In this document: one piece after another, positions 48,857 through 58,960 of the stretch | How positions within the stretch are numbered: the stretch's first letter is position 1 | Layout: each line of letters begins with the position of its first letter | DNA from: an uncultured Cohaesibacter sp. | GTDB lineage: Bacteria; Pseudomonadota; Alphaproteobacteria; Rhizobiales; Cohaesibacteraceae | Direction of reading: 5' to 3' | DNA: 64,000 nt | Assembly (NCBI RefSeq): GCF_963682185.1 | Contig: NZ_OY821667.1 | Span: forward strand, 1,924,001 to 1,988,000 | Notes under the pieces: generated by a model | Told to the model about the DNA's origin: nothing | What the model saw: the letters and a program-made list of their open reading frames with translations, nothing else | The model's database searches: none | Position numbers and translations under genes: made by a program

Positions 48857-49652
48857 CCTAACCGAAGGCACAAGCCCGATTATCCTGGCCTTCCCCCATG
48901 TCGGCACCCACCTGCCCGACGCGGTAGAAGAAAAGCTCAATGAAACGGGCAAGGTCCTTGCCGACACCGACTGGTTTGTCGACCGGCTCTATTCGGGTCT
49001 ATTGGAAGGCGCAACCATGGTGCGCGCCAATTTCCATCGCTATGTGATCGACGCCAACCGCGCCCCGAGCGACGAATCGCTTTATCCGGGCCAGAATACC
49101 ACAGGCCTTTGCCCCATCACCGATTTTGACGGCAAGCCGATCTACAAGGATGGCATGGAGCCCGACACTGAAGAGATAGAAGCCCGCCGCCTTGCCTGGC
49201 ACAAGCCCTATCATGATGCCCTTGCGGCCCAGATCGAGCGGGTCAAGGCCATTCATGGCTTTGCAATTCTCTATGATTGTCACTCGATCCGCTCCCATAT
49301 TCCTTTCCTTTTTGAAGGCAAGCTGCCCGATTTCAACATCGGGACCAATGAGGGCAAAACCTGCTGCAAATGCGTTGAGAAGACGGTCGCCACCCACGCC
49401 ATGGGCGCTGAGGGCTACACCGCCGTGCTCAATGGTCGCTTCAAGGGCGGCTGGACGACGCGCCATTATGGCGATCCGGACAACAAGGTCCATGTGATCC
49501 AGATGGAACTGGCACAGGATACCCATCTGGTCCGCGAAGAGCCCCCGTTTGACTATGATGACAAAAAGGCCGAAGCGCTGCGCGTGCATTTGAAGGCGAT
49601 CCTGACCGATCTGGCCGCACTCGCACCCCACCTTTCCGGCAAAGAACAATAA
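48843..49652 (+). CDS. hutG: N-formylglutamate deformylase HutG
   Basis: This enzyme hydrolyses N-formyl-L-glutamate to glutamate and formate, the last step. The 269-residue protein belongs to the FGase family. It has [39 protein letters not shown] and [18 protein letters not shown], where the Asp/His residues probably bind the metal. [27 protein letters not shown] closes the core. It is coupled to hutH by overlap, with GGAGGCGC as ribosome site. Confidence 0.93.
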   Translation: MQPFDLTEGTSPIILAFPHVGTHLPDAVEEKLNETGKVLADTDWFVDRLYSGLLEGATMVRANFHRYVIDANRAPSDESLYPGQNTTGLCPITDFDGKPIYKDGMEPDTEEIEARRLAWHKPYHDALAAQIERVKAIHGFAILYDCHSIRSHIPFLFEGKLPDFNIGTNEGKTCCKCVEKTVATHAMGAEGYTAVLNGRFKGGWTTRHYGDPDNKVHVIQMELAQDTHLVREEPPFDYDDKKAEALRVHLKAILTDLAALAPHLSGKEQ

Positions 49653-49669
49653 GACTTGAGGAGACAGCA

Positions 49670-51346
49670 ATGGTTGACCGCCGCCACAACGAACGTGATG
49701 TTTTCCCGCCAACCGGGACAGAACTGAACGCCAAATCCTGGCTCACCGAAGCGCCCCTGCGCATGCTCATGAACAACCTGCACCCGGATGTGGCCGAACG
49801 CCCGCACGAACTGGTTGTCTATGGTGGCATCGGTCGCGCCGCCCGCACCTGGCAGGATTTCGACAAGATCACACAAACCCTCAAGACGCTGGAAGACAAC
49901 GAGACCCTACTGGTCCAGTCTGGCAAGCCGGTTGGCGTGTTCCGCACCCACAAGGATGCGCCGCGTGTTCTCATCGCCAACTCCAACATTGTGCCCCATT
50001 GGGCCAACTGGGACCATTTCAACGAGCTCGATAAAAAGGGCCTGATGATGTATGGCCAGATGACCGCTGGCTCGTGGATCTATATCGGCGCACAGGGCAT
50101 CGTGCAGGGCACCTATGAAACCTTCGCCGAAGCAGGCCGTCAGCATTATGAAGGCGATCTCAAGGGCAAATGGATTCTGACCGGTGGCCTTGGCGGCATG
50201 GGTGGCGCCCAGCCACTGGCAGCCGTCATGGCAGGCGCCTGCTGCCTTGCCGTTGAATGCGACGAGAGCCGCATCGATTTCCGCATGCGCACCCGCTATG
50301 TGGACGAAAAGGCCCACACCCTCGATGAAGCTCTGGAGATGATCGAGAAATGGACCGCCGCAGGCGAAGCCAAATCGGTCGGCCTTGTAGGCAACGCCGC
50401 GGACATCTTCCCCGAGTTGGTCGCACGCGGCGTCAAACCGGACATCGTCACCGACCAGACCTCTGCCCATGACCCCGTTCATGGCTATCTGCCCAAGGGC
50501 TGGAGCGTTGCCGAATGGCGCGCCAAGCAGGAAACCGAGCCCAAAGTGGTCGAAAAAGCGGCCCGCGCTTCCATGCGCGATCATGTCGAAGCCATGGTTG
50601 CCTTTTCCGACATGGGCATCCCGACGCTGGACTACGGCAACAATATCCGTCAGATGGCACTGGAAGAAGGTTTGGAAAATGCCTTTGCCTTCCCCGGCTT
50701 CGTGCCAGCCTATATCCGACCCCTCTTCTGCCGTGGCGTGGGCCCCTTCCGCTGGGCGGCCCTCTCCGGCGATCCGGAAGACATCTACAAGACCGACGCC
50801 AAGGTGAAGGAACTCATCCCCGATGATCCGCATCTGCACAACTGGCTAGATATGGCCCGTGAGCGAATCGCTTTCCAGGGACTGCCCTCCCGCATTTGCT
50901 GGGTCGGCCTTGGCCAGCGCCATCGTCTCGGCCTTGCCTTTAACGAAATGGTGCGCAATGGCGAACTGAAGGCCCCGATTGTCATCGGCCGCGACCATCT
51001 GGATAGTGGATCGGTTGCTTCGCCAAACCGCGAAACCGAAGCCATGAAAGATGGTTCGGATGCCGTTTCCGACTGGCCGCTGCTCAATGCTCTGCTCAAC
51101 ACTGCCTCGGGCGCCACTTGGGTGTCGCTGCATCATGGCGGCGGCGTCGGCATGGGCTTCTCCCAGCATGCGGGCATGGTCATTTGTTGCGATGGCACAA
51201 AAGATGCTGACGAGCGTCTGGAACGCGTGCTATGGAACGATCCTGCAACCGGTGTGATGCGTCATGCGGATGCAGGCTATGAAATCGCTGTGGAATGCGC
51301 TAAGGAACACAAGTTGAATCTTCCGGGCATTCTTACAGACGAATAA
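49670..51346 (+). CDS. hutU: Urocanate hydratase HutU
   Basis: This enzyme adds water to urocanate to form imidazolonepropionate using tightly bound NAD+ as electrophile. The 558-residue length is standard. The NAD loop [11 protein letters not shown] is at 172-182. The catalytic cysteine region is [22 protein letters not shown], followed by [20 protein letters not shown] and [18 protein letters not shown], all highly conserved in HutU. GAGGAGA precedes the ATG. It completes hutIHGU and is followed 57 bases later by the importer genes. Confidence 0.96.
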   Translation: MVDRRHNERDVFPPTGTELNAKSWLTEAPLRMLMNNLHPDVAERPHELVVYGGIGRAARTWQDFDKITQTLKTLEDNETLLVQSGKPVGVFRTHKDAPRVLIANSNIVPHWANWDHFNELDKKGLMMYGQMTAGSWIYIGAQGIVQGTYETFAEAGRQHYEGDLKGKWILTGGLGGMGGAQPLAAVMAGACCLAVECDESRIDFRMRTRYVDEKAHTLDEALEMIEKWTAAGEAKSVGLVGNAADIFPELVARGVKPDIVTDQTSAHDPVHGYLPKGWSVAEWRAKQETEPKVVEKAARASMRDHVEAMVAFSDMGIPTLDYGNNIRQMALEEGLENAFAFPGFVPAYIRPLFCRGVGPFRWAALSGDPEDIYKTDAKVKELIPDDPHLHNWLDMARERIAFQGLPSRICWVGLGQRHRLGLAFNEMVRNGELKAPIVIGRDHLDSGSVASPNRETEAMKDGSDAVSDWPLLNALLNTASGATWVSLHHGGGVGMGFSQHAGMVICCDGTKDADERLERVLWNDPATGVMRHADAGYEIAVECAKEHKLNLPGILTDE

Positions 51347-51402
51347 TATAATAACGAAAACAATACCCTCCAACCTTTCAGAAACTTAGGAGTACAGCTA
51401 CA

Positions 51403-52221
51403 ATGAACAAGACAATCCTCAGCTTTGTTGCTGCTGCAACCATCGGCTTGGGCTTTGCCAGTGTGGCACAGGCCGACCTTTTGTCCGACATCAAGGCAAA
51501 AGGCGAAATCGTAGCCGCAACCGAGATGCACTACGCACCATTCGACCTTCTCAAAGATGGTGAATATGTAGGTATCGACCGCGATCTGTTTGACGAAATT
51601 GCCAAAGATCTGGGCGTCAAGGCCAAATATCTCGACCTGCCATGGAACTCCATTCTGCCGGGTCTGGAAGCAGGCAAATTCGACTTCGTCGTTGCCCCGG
51701 TGACCATCACCGCAGAACGCATGAAGCGCTACAACTTCACTCTGCCCATCGGCAACGCCACCGTTGCTTTGGCCAAGAAGGCTGGCGACACGTCCATCTC
51801 AAAGCCTGAAGACATTTCTGGCAAGGTCGTCGGCACCCAGAAGGGCACCGCTCAGCTCGAACAGCTCAAGGCTTTTTCCGAATCGCTGGCAACCCCAGCT
51901 GAGATCCGTGAATATACAAACGTCGACGAAGCACTCGCTGACATGGCAGCAGGCCGCATCTCCGGCGTTGCCAACTCCCTGCCTCTGATGGGCTATGCAG
52001 CCGTACAGCGCCCAGGCCTGTTCGAGCTCGTCATGCCTCCATTCGGCGATCCGAAATTCTTCGGCTGGGTCGCAACGGGTGACGAAAACAGCAAAAGCCT
52101 GATCGAGGCAATCAACGCCAGTCTTCTGAAAATGCATGAAGACGGCCGCCTGAAAGCCATCAACGAAAAATGGCTCGGCAGCAATCCGGACCTTCCGACA
52201 ACCATGCCGGACGTAAAATAA
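51403..52221 (+). CDS. Polar amino acid ABC transporter substrate-binding protein (histidine/urocanate candidate)
   Basis: This 272-residue family 3 SBP has a Sec signal peptide (MNKTILSFVAAATIGLGFASVAQA, cleavage at about residue 24). The mature start DLLSDIKAKGEIVAATEMHYAPFDLLKDGEYVGIDRDLFDEIAKDLG is the usual amino-acid-binding fold. It lies directly after hutU on the same strand, so histidine or urocanate is the likely ligand. This is inferred from context. A stem-loop separates it from the permease genes. Confidence 0.9.
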   Translation: MNKTILSFVAAATIGLGFASVAQADLLSDIKAKGEIVAATEMHYAPFDLLKDGEYVGIDRDLFDEIAKDLGVKAKYLDLPWNSILPGLEAGKFDFVVAPVTITAERMKRYNFTLPIGNATVALAKKAGDTSISKPEDISGKVVGTQKGTAQLEQLKAFSESLATPAEIREYTNVDEALADMAAGRISGVANSLPLMGYAAVQRPGLFELVMPPFGDPKFFGWVATGDENSKSLIEAINASLLKMHEDGRLKAINEKWLGSNPDLPTTMPDVK

Positions 52222-52229
52222 TGAAAACA

Positions 52230-52266
52230 GCGCCTGGCAGGTCACCTTGCCGGGCGCATGCTTTTC
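52230..52266 (+). terminator. Stem-loop after the amino acid SBP gene
   Basis: GCGCCTGGCAGG pairs with CCTTGCCGGGCGC around a 3-nt loop with a few G-U pairs. It is followed by ATGCTTTT. It lies between the SBP and permease genes, probably as partial terminator or mRNA stabiliser. Confidence 0.65.
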
Positions 52267-52413
52267 ATCAGATTGCCAACACAGCCAAGCGGGTCATGCC
52301 TTTATGCCTCGCCCTTTCTGTTTAACAATCATATAAGTCTTCTCTACGACAGATCAGCCCGCCTCATGACACTTGACCGGGGGAAGTGGCTCATCGAGCG
52401 GAGATTGCGATCA

Positions 52414-53067
52414 ATGAATTTTTCCTTTGATACGATCTGGCACAACCTGCCCTATCTGCTGGCAGCTGCGCGCTGGACCATCCTCATTTCGGTCAGCGGC
52501 ATGGCGATTAGCCTTGTGTGGGGCACAGCTCTGTGCGCTACCCGGCTTTCGGCCAATCCCTTTTTACGAGGCGCCGCCGCCCTCTATATCAGTTTTTTCC
52601 GTGGCGTGCCGCTGCTTGTCCAGTTGCTGCTCTTCTATTACGCCTTGCCTTATGTCGGCCTGGACCTTCCGGCCGTTCAGGCTGCCATTCTGGCAACGGG
52701 CCTGTGTTCGGCGGCCTATACCGCAGAAATCCTGCGAGGTGCCTTACAGAGCATCCCCAGCGGACAAACGGAAGCAGCTTATGCGTTGGGTATTCCATCT
52801 TTCTCGCTCTGGCGCCGCATTCTGGTGCCGCAGGCGGTGCGCATCGGCATGCCTTCCCTCGTCAATGAGCTGATCCTTCTGGTTAAGGTTTCCTCCCTCG
52901 CCTCCGTTGTCGGTATTAGCGAACTGACCCGCATCTCGCAAAACATTACCGGTGAGACCTACCGCCCGCTGGAAATCTACATCACCGCTGCTGTCATTTA
53001 CTTCGCGATCAACTGGGTTCTGTCCATCAGTGGCCGACTGATCGAAAAGAAACTACAGATCGGATAG
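52414..53067 (+). CDS. Amino acid ABC transporter permease (HisM/GlnP family), first
   Basis: This 217-residue membrane protein starts at MNFSFDTIWHNLPYLL, with GGAG in the preceding ribosome site; an in-frame extension of 52 residues upstream overlaps the leader and is rejected. It has about five helices. The family motif YISFFRGVPLLVQLLLFYYALP and the EAA loop AILATGLCSAAYTAEILRGALQSIPSGQTEAAYALG are clear. It pairs with the next permease. Confidence 0.92.
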   Translation: MNFSFDTIWHNLPYLLAAARWTILISVSGMAISLVWGTALCATRLSANPFLRGAAALYISFFRGVPLLVQLLLFYYALPYVGLDLPAVQAAILATGLCSAAYTAEILRGALQSIPSGQTEAAYALGIPSFSLWRRILVPQAVRIGMPSLVNELILLVKVSSLASVVGISELTRISQNITGETYRPLEIYITAAVIYFAINWVLSISGRLIEKKLQIG

Positions 53068-53076
53068 GAGCGCGTC

Positions 53077-53736
53077 ATGGAAACAGAACTTTTTGTCCGT
53101 TACGGACCCGCCCTGCTCTACGGTTTCGGCATCACCATCCTGTGCTGGTTGGCAGGCTCCATTGGTGGCGTGATCGTCGGCTTCATTCTGGCTTGTCTCA
53201 ACCGCTGGGGCCCGCGTGCGCTCAGTTGGGTGATCTATGTCTATGTGGAGATCATTCGCGGCACGCCTTTCATGATCCAGCTGTTCATCCTCTATTATGG
53301 CGGCCCCTATATCGGTCTGGTGCTCTCGCCGGTACAGGCTGGTATTACAAGCTTCGTGGTCTATGGCAGCCCCTATTTTGCCGAGATCTTCCGCTCTGGC
53401 TTTAACGCCATTCCCAAGGGTCAGATCGAGGCAGCCCGCTGCGTCGGCATGCCTGAAACCCGCATCCTGTGGCGGATCATCCTGCCGCAAATGCTGGTGC
53501 CGATCACCGCGCCACTCACCAACTTCTTCATCATCCTGACCAAGGAAACCGCCATTCTTTCCGTCGTCACCGTGCCGGAACTGCTGTTCCAGACCCAGAC
53601 GATGGCTGCGGAAACTTTCACCTTTGTCGAGCCGTTCCTCGCGCTGTCCCTGTTCTACTGGCTGATGGTGCTGGTAACCGGCTGGATTGGCACCAAGGTG
53701 GAACAGCGCGTTACCCGCCACCTGAAACGGGCCTGA
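53077..53736 (+). CDS. Amino acid ABC transporter permease, second
   Basis: This 219-residue protein is the partner permease. It has the REGTPF-type motif as [24 protein letters not shown] and the EAA loop [32 protein letters not shown]. The start lies 9 bases after the previous stop, with GGAG as ribosome site. Together the two permeases form the heterodimeric channel of the importer placed with the hut genes. Confidence 0.92.
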   Translation: METELFVRYGPALLYGFGITILCWLAGSIGGVIVGFILACLNRWGPRALSWVIYVYVEIIRGTPFMIQLFILYYGGPYIGLVLSPVQAGITSFVVYGSPYFAEIFRSGFNAIPKGQIEAARCVGMPETRILWRIILPQMLVPITAPLTNFFIILTKETAILSVVTVPELLFQTQTMAAETFTFVEPFLALSLFYWLMVLVTGWIGTKVEQRVTRHLKRA

Positions 53737-53740
53737 CAAG

Positions 53741-54580
53741 ATGAACGCACAAGCAAGTGAGACCAAGATGTCGAAAGAACAGATGACCACCACCGCTGAC
53801 GATGCGATCATCACTGTCCGCAATCTCAGCAAATATTTTGACGATTTCGAAGCCCTGCGCGACATCACGCTGGATGTCAAACGTTCCGAAGTGCTCTGCC
53901 TCATTGGCCCGTCCGGCTCCGGCAAGAGCACGCTGCTGCGCTGCCTCAACTTTCTTGAGCAATATGACGGCGGCGAAGTGCATCTGGATGGCGAGTTGAT
54001 CGGCTGGCAGGATATCAGCCACAATCCACGCAAACCACTTTCCGGTGAAGCCCTGCGCAAACAGCGCCAGCATATCGGCATGGTGTTCCAGCATTTCCAT
54101 CTCTGGCCGCATATGAGCGCGCTGGACAATGTCGCCGAAGCCCTGACTAGCGTAAAGAAGCTATCCAAAAAAAAAGCCAAGGAGGCTGCCATGGCAGCGC
54201 TCACCAAGGTGCATCTGGAAGACAAGGCAGAGAATTACCCGGCGAACCTCTCGGGAGGTCAACAGCAGCGTGTCGCCATCGCCCGTGCCATTGCCATGGA
54301 ACCGCAGGTGATGCTGTTTGACGAACCCACTTCGGCGCTCGACCCGGAACTGGTGGGCGAAGTGCTCTCGGTGATGAAGGATCTGGCGGCCGAAGGCATG
54401 ACCATGGTGGTGGTTACCCACGAAATGGGCTTTGCCGCCCATGTGGCCGACCGCGTCGCCTTCCTTGATAGCGGGCGACTGGTTACCTGTGTTCCGCCTG
54501 AAGAAATGTTCGGGCGCGAGCCGGACGACGCCCGTGTGCGGTCCTTCCTGCAGACCTATCGCGAGCGCAACGTGGTTTAG
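53741..54580 (+). CDS. Amino acid ABC transporter ATP-binding protein
   Basis: This 279-residue ATPase has Walker A GPSGSGKS at 56-63, Q-loop [17 protein letters not shown], signature [14 protein letters not shown] and Walker [16 protein letters not shown], matching the HisP/GlnQ group. The start may be any of three in-frame ATGs (codons 1, 10 or 15), because the conserved part begins at about residue 23. It lies 4 bases after the second permease and ends the hut transport operon. Confidence 0.94.
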   Translation: MNAQASETKMSKEQMTTTADDAIITVRNLSKYFDDFEALRDITLDVKRSEVLCLIGPSGSGKSTLLRCLNFLEQYDGGEVHLDGELIGWQDISHNPRKPLSGEALRKQRQHIGMVFQHFHLWPHMSALDNVAEALTSVKKLSKKKAKEAAMAALTKVHLEDKAENYPANLSGGQQQRVAIARAIAMEPQVMLFDEPTSALDPELVGEVLSVMKDLAAEGMTMVVVTHEMGFAAHVADRVAFLDSGRLVTCVPPEEMFGREPDDARVRSFLQTYRERNVV

Positions 54581-54604
54581 GCTTTGCGCTTCATCTTGCT
54601 TGAG

Positions 54605-54644
54605 AAATGGCCGCTTTCTCTTCAGGAAGGCGGCCTTTGTCTTT
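54605..54644 (+). terminator. Rho-independent terminator of the hut transport operon
   Basis: GGCCGCTTTC pairs with GGAAGGCGGCC (one G-U pair) around a short loop, followed by TTTGTCTTTT. Confidence 0.75.
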
Positions 54645-54829
54645 TAAAGAGAGCACCCAATCCATCCCACCGGTGGAAAGACGCAGGCCTGAAGCGGAAA
54701 GACCCTAAAGGGGGCTGGAAATGGCGTGCATGCCCTTTATGATGAATGCATAAAGCGAACAAATCATTGCCCATTCCCTTGCCCTTTCATACCAGCAAGG
54801 CCCCCATTTCAAACCTTGAAGAGAGAACC

Positions 54830-56509
54830 ATGGCAACCTCGTCTGCCCCATCCAGAGCCCACACGCCCATCGCTTCCCATACGACGCCTATTGCCGATAT
54901 CATTCTGCATAATGGCCCCATCTGGCGCGGTTTTGAAGAAGGCACAACGCAAGCGCTGGCTCTTTGGCAAGGGCGGGTTCTGGCAACAGGCACACTGGAT
55001 GAACTCTCCCCTTACAAAGGGGACCACACCCGCATGATCGATCTTGAGGGCAGACTGGCCACACCGGGCTTTACCGATGCCCATCTGCATCCCACCTACT
55101 TGGGTGTGGTCATGGATTGGGTCGATATCACGCCACAAAAGGCCCCAACCCTTGAAGCGCTGCTTTCTGCCGTCAAGGCGCGGGTAGAGCAGAGTGCGCC
55201 GGGCGACTGGGTCTTTGCCAGCGGCTATGACCAAACCAAACTCGACGTCAAACGACACCCGACGCTTGCAGAACTGGACGCCATCGCGCCGAATAATCCG
55301 GTGATGCTGATCCGGACCTGCACGCATGTGCAGATTGCCAACAGTCTGGCCATGAAGGCCGGCGGAATTGATGACAGCACACCTGATCCCGACGGCGGAC
55401 AGATTGGCAAGGAAAATGGCAAACTGACCGGCTTTCTGGCCGAGAATGCCTCGGCACCGGTCTTTGATGCCGTGCCGCCACTCAGCAGAGACGCTGCCAT
55501 CGATGCTATCGAGCGGGCCGGGAATTACTGCCTCTCGGTCGGCATCACATCCGTAATGGATGCAGCCATCGGCATGAAGGCAGGCTTTGAGGAAATCGCG
55601 GCCTATAACGAGGCCAAGCGGACTGGTCGCCTGCCGGTACGCACATGGATGGCGCTCAGAGCCACCCCTGCGCATGATAATATCGTGCCCCAATGCGAGG
55701 CCGTCGGCCTTGTCTCCGGCGTTGGCGACGACATGCTGATGGTCGGCTCTGTGAAGCTATTTCTGGACGGCTCGATCGGCGGTGCGACAGCCTGGATGAC
55801 CGAAGGATATCTAGCCAACAAGCACAACCACGGCCTACAGATGATCCCCACCCAGGAGCTGGAAGCCATGGTGCTGGAGTATCATGAGAAGGGCTACCAG
55901 ATTTGCGCCCATGCCATTGGCGATGGCGCCATTGAACAGCTCATCACCGCCTATGAAAAGGCACTCGCCGCCCACCCCGATCCGGACCGGCGTCATCGCG
56001 TGGAGCATAGCGGCTTTCTGGCCCCTGACCACAATGAGCGCATGCAGAAGGCAGGCATCATCCCCTCGCCGCAACAGGTGTTTCTCTATGATTTCGGCGA
56101 TGCCTACATCACCATGATCGGCAAGGAGCGGGTCTATAGTTCCTACCCACAGAAAACATGGACAGACATGGGCCTCAAGCCACCTGCGGGCAGTGACAGC
56201 CCTGTCTGTGACCCTGCCCCGTGGACAAACCTTTATGCCATGCTGACACGCAAGACGGGCGCAGGCACCCAGCTAGACCCGTCCGAATGCCTCTCGATTG
56301 AAGAAGCCCTGCAATCCTACACAGAATATGGGGCCTATTCGCAAAAGCAGGAACATATGCGTGGCAAGCTGATGCCGGGTTATCTGGCCGACGTCGCCGT
56401 CTTCTCACGCAATCTCCTGGAGGCAACGCCGGAAGAGATTCTCGATGACACGCTCTGCGACCTCACTATTCTGGATGGCAAGGTCGTCTATGAGCGCAAA
56501 GAGGGCTGA
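54830..56509 (+). CDS. YtcJ-type metal-dependent amidohydrolase
   Basis: This 559-residue protein belongs to the amidohydrolase superfamily, YtcJ-like branch. Metal motifs are FTDAHLHPTY, ICAHAIGDGAIEQL, HRVEHSGFL and the late Asp in PAGSDSPVCDPAPW. The N- and C-terminal strands (IADIILHNGPIWRG and DLTILDGKVVYER) form the small beta-sandwich. No signal peptide is seen. It probably hydrolyses an amide, carbamoyl or ring amide bond. It is monocistronic, between the hut importer and the TRAP-usp operon, so a nitrogen-scavenging role is plausible but the substrate is unknown. GAAGAGAG precedes the ATG. Confidence 0.85.
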   Translation: MATSSAPSRAHTPIASHTTPIADIILHNGPIWRGFEEGTTQALALWQGRVLATGTLDELSPYKGDHTRMIDLEGRLATPGFTDAHLHPTYLGVVMDWVDITPQKAPTLEALLSAVKARVEQSAPGDWVFASGYDQTKLDVKRHPTLAELDAIAPNNPVMLIRTCTHVQIANSLAMKAGGIDDSTPDPDGGQIGKENGKLTGFLAENASAPVFDAVPPLSRDAAIDAIERAGNYCLSVGITSVMDAAIGMKAGFEEIAAYNEAKRTGRLPVRTWMALRATPAHDNIVPQCEAVGLVSGVGDDMLMVGSVKLFLDGSIGGATAWMTEGYLANKHNHGLQMIPTQELEAMVLEYHEKGYQICAHAIGDGAIEQLITAYEKALAAHPDPDRRHRVEHSGFLAPDHNERMQKAGIIPSPQQVFLYDFGDAYITMIGKERVYSSYPQKTWTDMGLKPPAGSDSPVCDPAPWTNLYAMLTRKTGAGTQLDPSECLSIEEALQSYTEYGAYSQKQEHMRGKLMPGYLADVAVFSRNLLEATPEEILDDTLCDLTILDGKVVYERKEG

Positions 56510-56530
56510 TTGCAGCCCTCTTGTCACTCT
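56499..56530 (+). terminator. Terminator-like hairpin over the amidohydrolase stop codon
   Basis: AAGAGGGCTG and CAGCCCTCTT form a 10-bp stem that overlaps the TGA stop, followed by a weak T-rich run (TTGTCACTCTTT). Confidence 0.6.
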
Positions 56531-56575
56531 TTCCTGCGACTTATCAAATCCTCTTCAAGTGAAGGAGCCCTGCTC

Positions 56576-57001
56576 CTAGCGCACGATCAACAGACTACAA
56601 GGCGCAAGATGGGCCAGCTGGGCTGTCACCGGCCCGGCAATCCCCGTCATCGCATCCGGCTGGCTGGCATTGACGATGAGATAGGATGGGGCCAACGTCT
56701 CGGCGAGCAGCAGGATCTGCTGATGAACGCCGCCCTTCAAGACATGTCGATAGACAAGCTCATCGGAGAGGCCAGCCTCCTTTACGAGCGCCACAAGCTC
56801 CATCTTGACGTGAGCAATGCTGTCCTTGACCACCTCTTCCACCAGAAAGGGCTTCACATAGTCATAAAAACCATAGGCCAGCACATAGCAGACATGGATT
56901 TCGCCATTGACGCATTGCGCAAGCTTTGCCGCCTCCTTGAGGGCTTTGACCGCATTGGCCTGATGTTCAATATCAATCGCAACGAGAATCTTGGGGTCCA
57001 T
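56576..57001 (-). CDS. Universal stress protein, last gene of the DctPQM TRAP operon
   Basis: This 141-residue Usp-fold protein starts MDPKILVAIDIEHQANAVKALKEAAKLA, with GGAGAGACC before the ATG. The C-terminal region LIVNASQPDAMTGIAGPVTAQLAHLAPCSLLIVR keeps the fold, but the glycine-rich ATP loop is changed (ASQPDA in place of G-x-x-G). It follows dctM by about 46 bases. Usp partners of TRAP systems are known (TeaD), and this is the second such pairing in the window. A role in tuning the transporter is inferred. Confidence 0.85.
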   Translation of the reverse strand: MDPKILVAIDIEHQANAVKALKEAAKLAQCVNGEIHVCYVLAYGFYDYVKPFLVEEVVKDSIAHVKMELVALVKEAGLSDELVYRHVLKGGVHQQILLLAETLAPSYLIVNASQPDAMTGIAGPVTAQLAHLAPCSLLIVR

Positions 57002-57047
57002 GGGTCTCTCCGCAGGGTTCATCGCCACCTATCCAGAGGCCGATTGT

Positions 57048-58343
57048 CTATTTCAATACACTCGGCAACCAGAGCGCCAGATCCGGGAAGATAACCAGCA
57101 GCACCACAAACAGGCACATGACGAGGAAGCTCGGAACCGCGGCCCGCGCAATGACCCCGATATCGTGCCCCGTCATCCCTTGCAGCACAAACAGGTTGAA
57201 CCCGATTGGCGGCGTAATCTGTGCCATCTCGACCACGATCATCAGATAGACTCCGAACCAGAGCATATCAAATCCGGCAGCCCGGACCATCGGCTCGATG
57301 ACGGCCATTGTCAGAACAATGGACGAAATGCCATCCAGAAAACAACCCAGCAAGATGTAGAAGACCGTCAGTGTCATGATCAGAACCAACGGCGATGGAT
57401 CCCATGCGGAAATCACCTCGGCCAACGCCTTTGGAATGCCGGTAAAGCCCATAGCCAGCGACAGGAAGCCCGACCCCATCAGAATGAACATGACCATCGT
57501 GGTGGTGCGCACCGCACCCAAAACTGACTCAACGAAGGTGTCCCGCGTCAATGTCTTCTGCAGGAAGGCGAGTATAAAGGACCCAAGCACCCCGAGCGCC
57601 GCCGCTTCCGTCGCCGTAGCAATACCGCCATAGATGGAGCCGATCACCGCAACAATGAGCGCCACGACGGGCAGCAGCCCCAGAAAGGCTGAAAGCTTTT
57701 CGCTCCAGTTGGTCGATGGATCCATCTGCATCTCTCTGCCATGGCGCAGCCCCCACAGGGCGATATAGCCCATGAAAAGCAGCGCCAGACACACACCGGG
57801 GATCATCGCCGCCATAAAGAGCTTGGCGATGCTCTCATTGACCGTCACCCCATAGATGATCATCGAAATACTGGGCGGAATGAGCAGACCGAGTGTGCCA
57901 GCCCCCGCAAGCGACCCGACGATCTGCCTTTCCGGATAGCCACGTTTGCGCAACTCCGGAATGGCCATTTTACCGACTGTGGCCACCGTGGCAGCCGAAG
58001 AGCCGGAAATGGCGGCAAAAATGGCAGAAGCCCCCACATTTACATGCAGCAATCCGCCGGGCATGCGCCGCATAAAGGGAGCGATGCCGCGAAACAGGGT
58101 CTCGGACAGGTTTGTGCGATAGAGAATTTCACCCATCCAGATGAAAAGAGGCAGAGCCGTCAGAGTCCAGGAAGACTGGCTGCCCCAGACGGTCAGCGCC
58201 AGCGCGTCCCCGATGGGCGCAGAGGTAAACAGATACATGCCCAGCATCGCCGTGAGCAGCAGCGACGCCCCCACCCAGACACTGGTGCCAAGCAGCAAGA
58301 ACAGGGCGAACAGGAATATCGAAATGGAAAGCGCTTCATTCAT
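57048..58343 (-). CDS. dctM: TRAP transporter large permease, DctM family
   Basis: This 431-residue membrane protein has 11-12 helices. It shows the DctM blocks GASAIFAAISGSSAATVATVGKMAIPELRKRGYPERQIVGSLAGAGTLGLLIPPSISMIIYG and MGFTGIPKALAEVI, plus the second hairpin near YMIVVEMAQITPPIGFNLFVLQG, which together form the Na+/solute site. Its ATG overlaps the dctQ stop (4 bases). It moves the solute bound by DctP, probably a carboxylate. Confidence 0.93.
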   Translation of the reverse strand: MNEALSISIFLFALFLLLGTSVWVGASLLLTAMLGMYLFTSAPIGDALALTVWGSQSSWTLTALPLFIWMGEILYRTNLSETLFRGIAPFMRRMPGGLLHVNVGASAIFAAISGSSAATVATVGKMAIPELRKRGYPERQIVGSLAGAGTLGLLIPPSISMIIYGVTVNESIAKLFMAAMIPGVCLALLFMGYIALWGLRHGREMQMDPSTNWSEKLSAFLGLLPVVALIVAVIGSIYGGIATATEAAALGVLGSFILAFLQKTLTRDTFVESVLGAVRTTTMVMFILMGSGFLSLAMGFTGIPKALAEVISAWDPSPLVLIMTLTVFYILLGCFLDGISSIVLTMAVIEPMVRAAGFDMLWFGVYLMIVVEMAQITPPIGFNLFVLQGMTGHDIGVIARAAVPSFLVMCLFVVLLVIFPDLALWLPSVLK

Positions 58344-58867
58344 ACTTCTTGCGGCCCCCCGGCCTCGCCCTGTTCAGGATCTATCGACTTGTAATCGAAC
58401 AGAACGATCAGCAAGACATGAATGGTCGACAGCGCAAACAATATGGAGCCGAGCGCCACCGGCGTCTGCGGTATCCACAAAAGGATCGCATCGGCGCCTT
58501 CGCTGCGCTCACCATAGTCATAGGAATCAATCACCAGTCGCATCATGTAGAAGGCCAGAAAGCTGGCAACTCCGGAGATAACCAGATGGGCCCAGATTTC
58601 CAGAGCCCGCCTCTTGGCCCCTTCCAGTCTCTGAGAGAGGATCGATACACGAATATGCCCCTGTGAGCGGAAGGTATAGGCCAGCGCCATGAAGCTGCTC
58701 GTTGCCATGGCATAGCCAGCAACATCGGATGCGCCACCGGCGAACCATCCCAAAAGGCGCGCCAGAATACTATAAAGCACCAATAAACACAGCAAGACCA
58801 GGAGCGTCCCCGCAAGCCAGGCTCCCAAAAGATAGATGCGGTCCATAAACCGACTGATAGTAGTCAT
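58340..58867 (-). CDS. dctQ: TRAP transporter small permease, DctQ family
   Basis: This 175-residue protein has four predicted helices (about 15-35, 50-68, 92-112 and 135-155). The DctQ-type segment VAGYAMATSSFMALAYTFRSQGHIRVSILSQRL lies in the middle. It overlaps dctM and forms the membrane complex with it. Confidence 0.88.
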   Translation of the reverse strand: MTTISRFMDRIYLLGAWLAGTLLVLLCLLVLYSILARLLGWFAGGASDVAGYAMATSSFMALAYTFRSQGHIRVSILSQRLEGAKRRALEIWAHLVISGVASFLAFYMMRLVIDSYDYGERSEGADAILLWIPQTPVALGSILFALSTIHVLLIVLFDYKSIDPEQGEAGGPQEV

Positions 58868-58928
58868 TCATTCGTCCCGAGGCTGACACCTCTTAATAAG
58901 ACCGGTTTACCTGCGAACAGATAAGCAT

Positions 58929-58951
58929 CGGGGAAGCACTAGGCTTCCCCG
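58929..58951 (-). other. Intercistronic stem-loop between dctP and dctQ
   Basis: A perfect 9-bp stem (CGGGGAAGC / GCTTCCCCG) with a 5-nt loop lies 10 bases after the dctP stop, without a T-tract. It resembles the stem-loops after the other SBP genes here. Confidence 0.65.
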
Positions 58952-58960
58952 AATTTTCAA

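Noticed and set aside
53053-54225. 390-codon minus-strand open frame
   Set aside because: It lies opposite the second permease and ATP-binding genes of the amino acid importer, which are clearly real. Its composition is that of a shadow frame.
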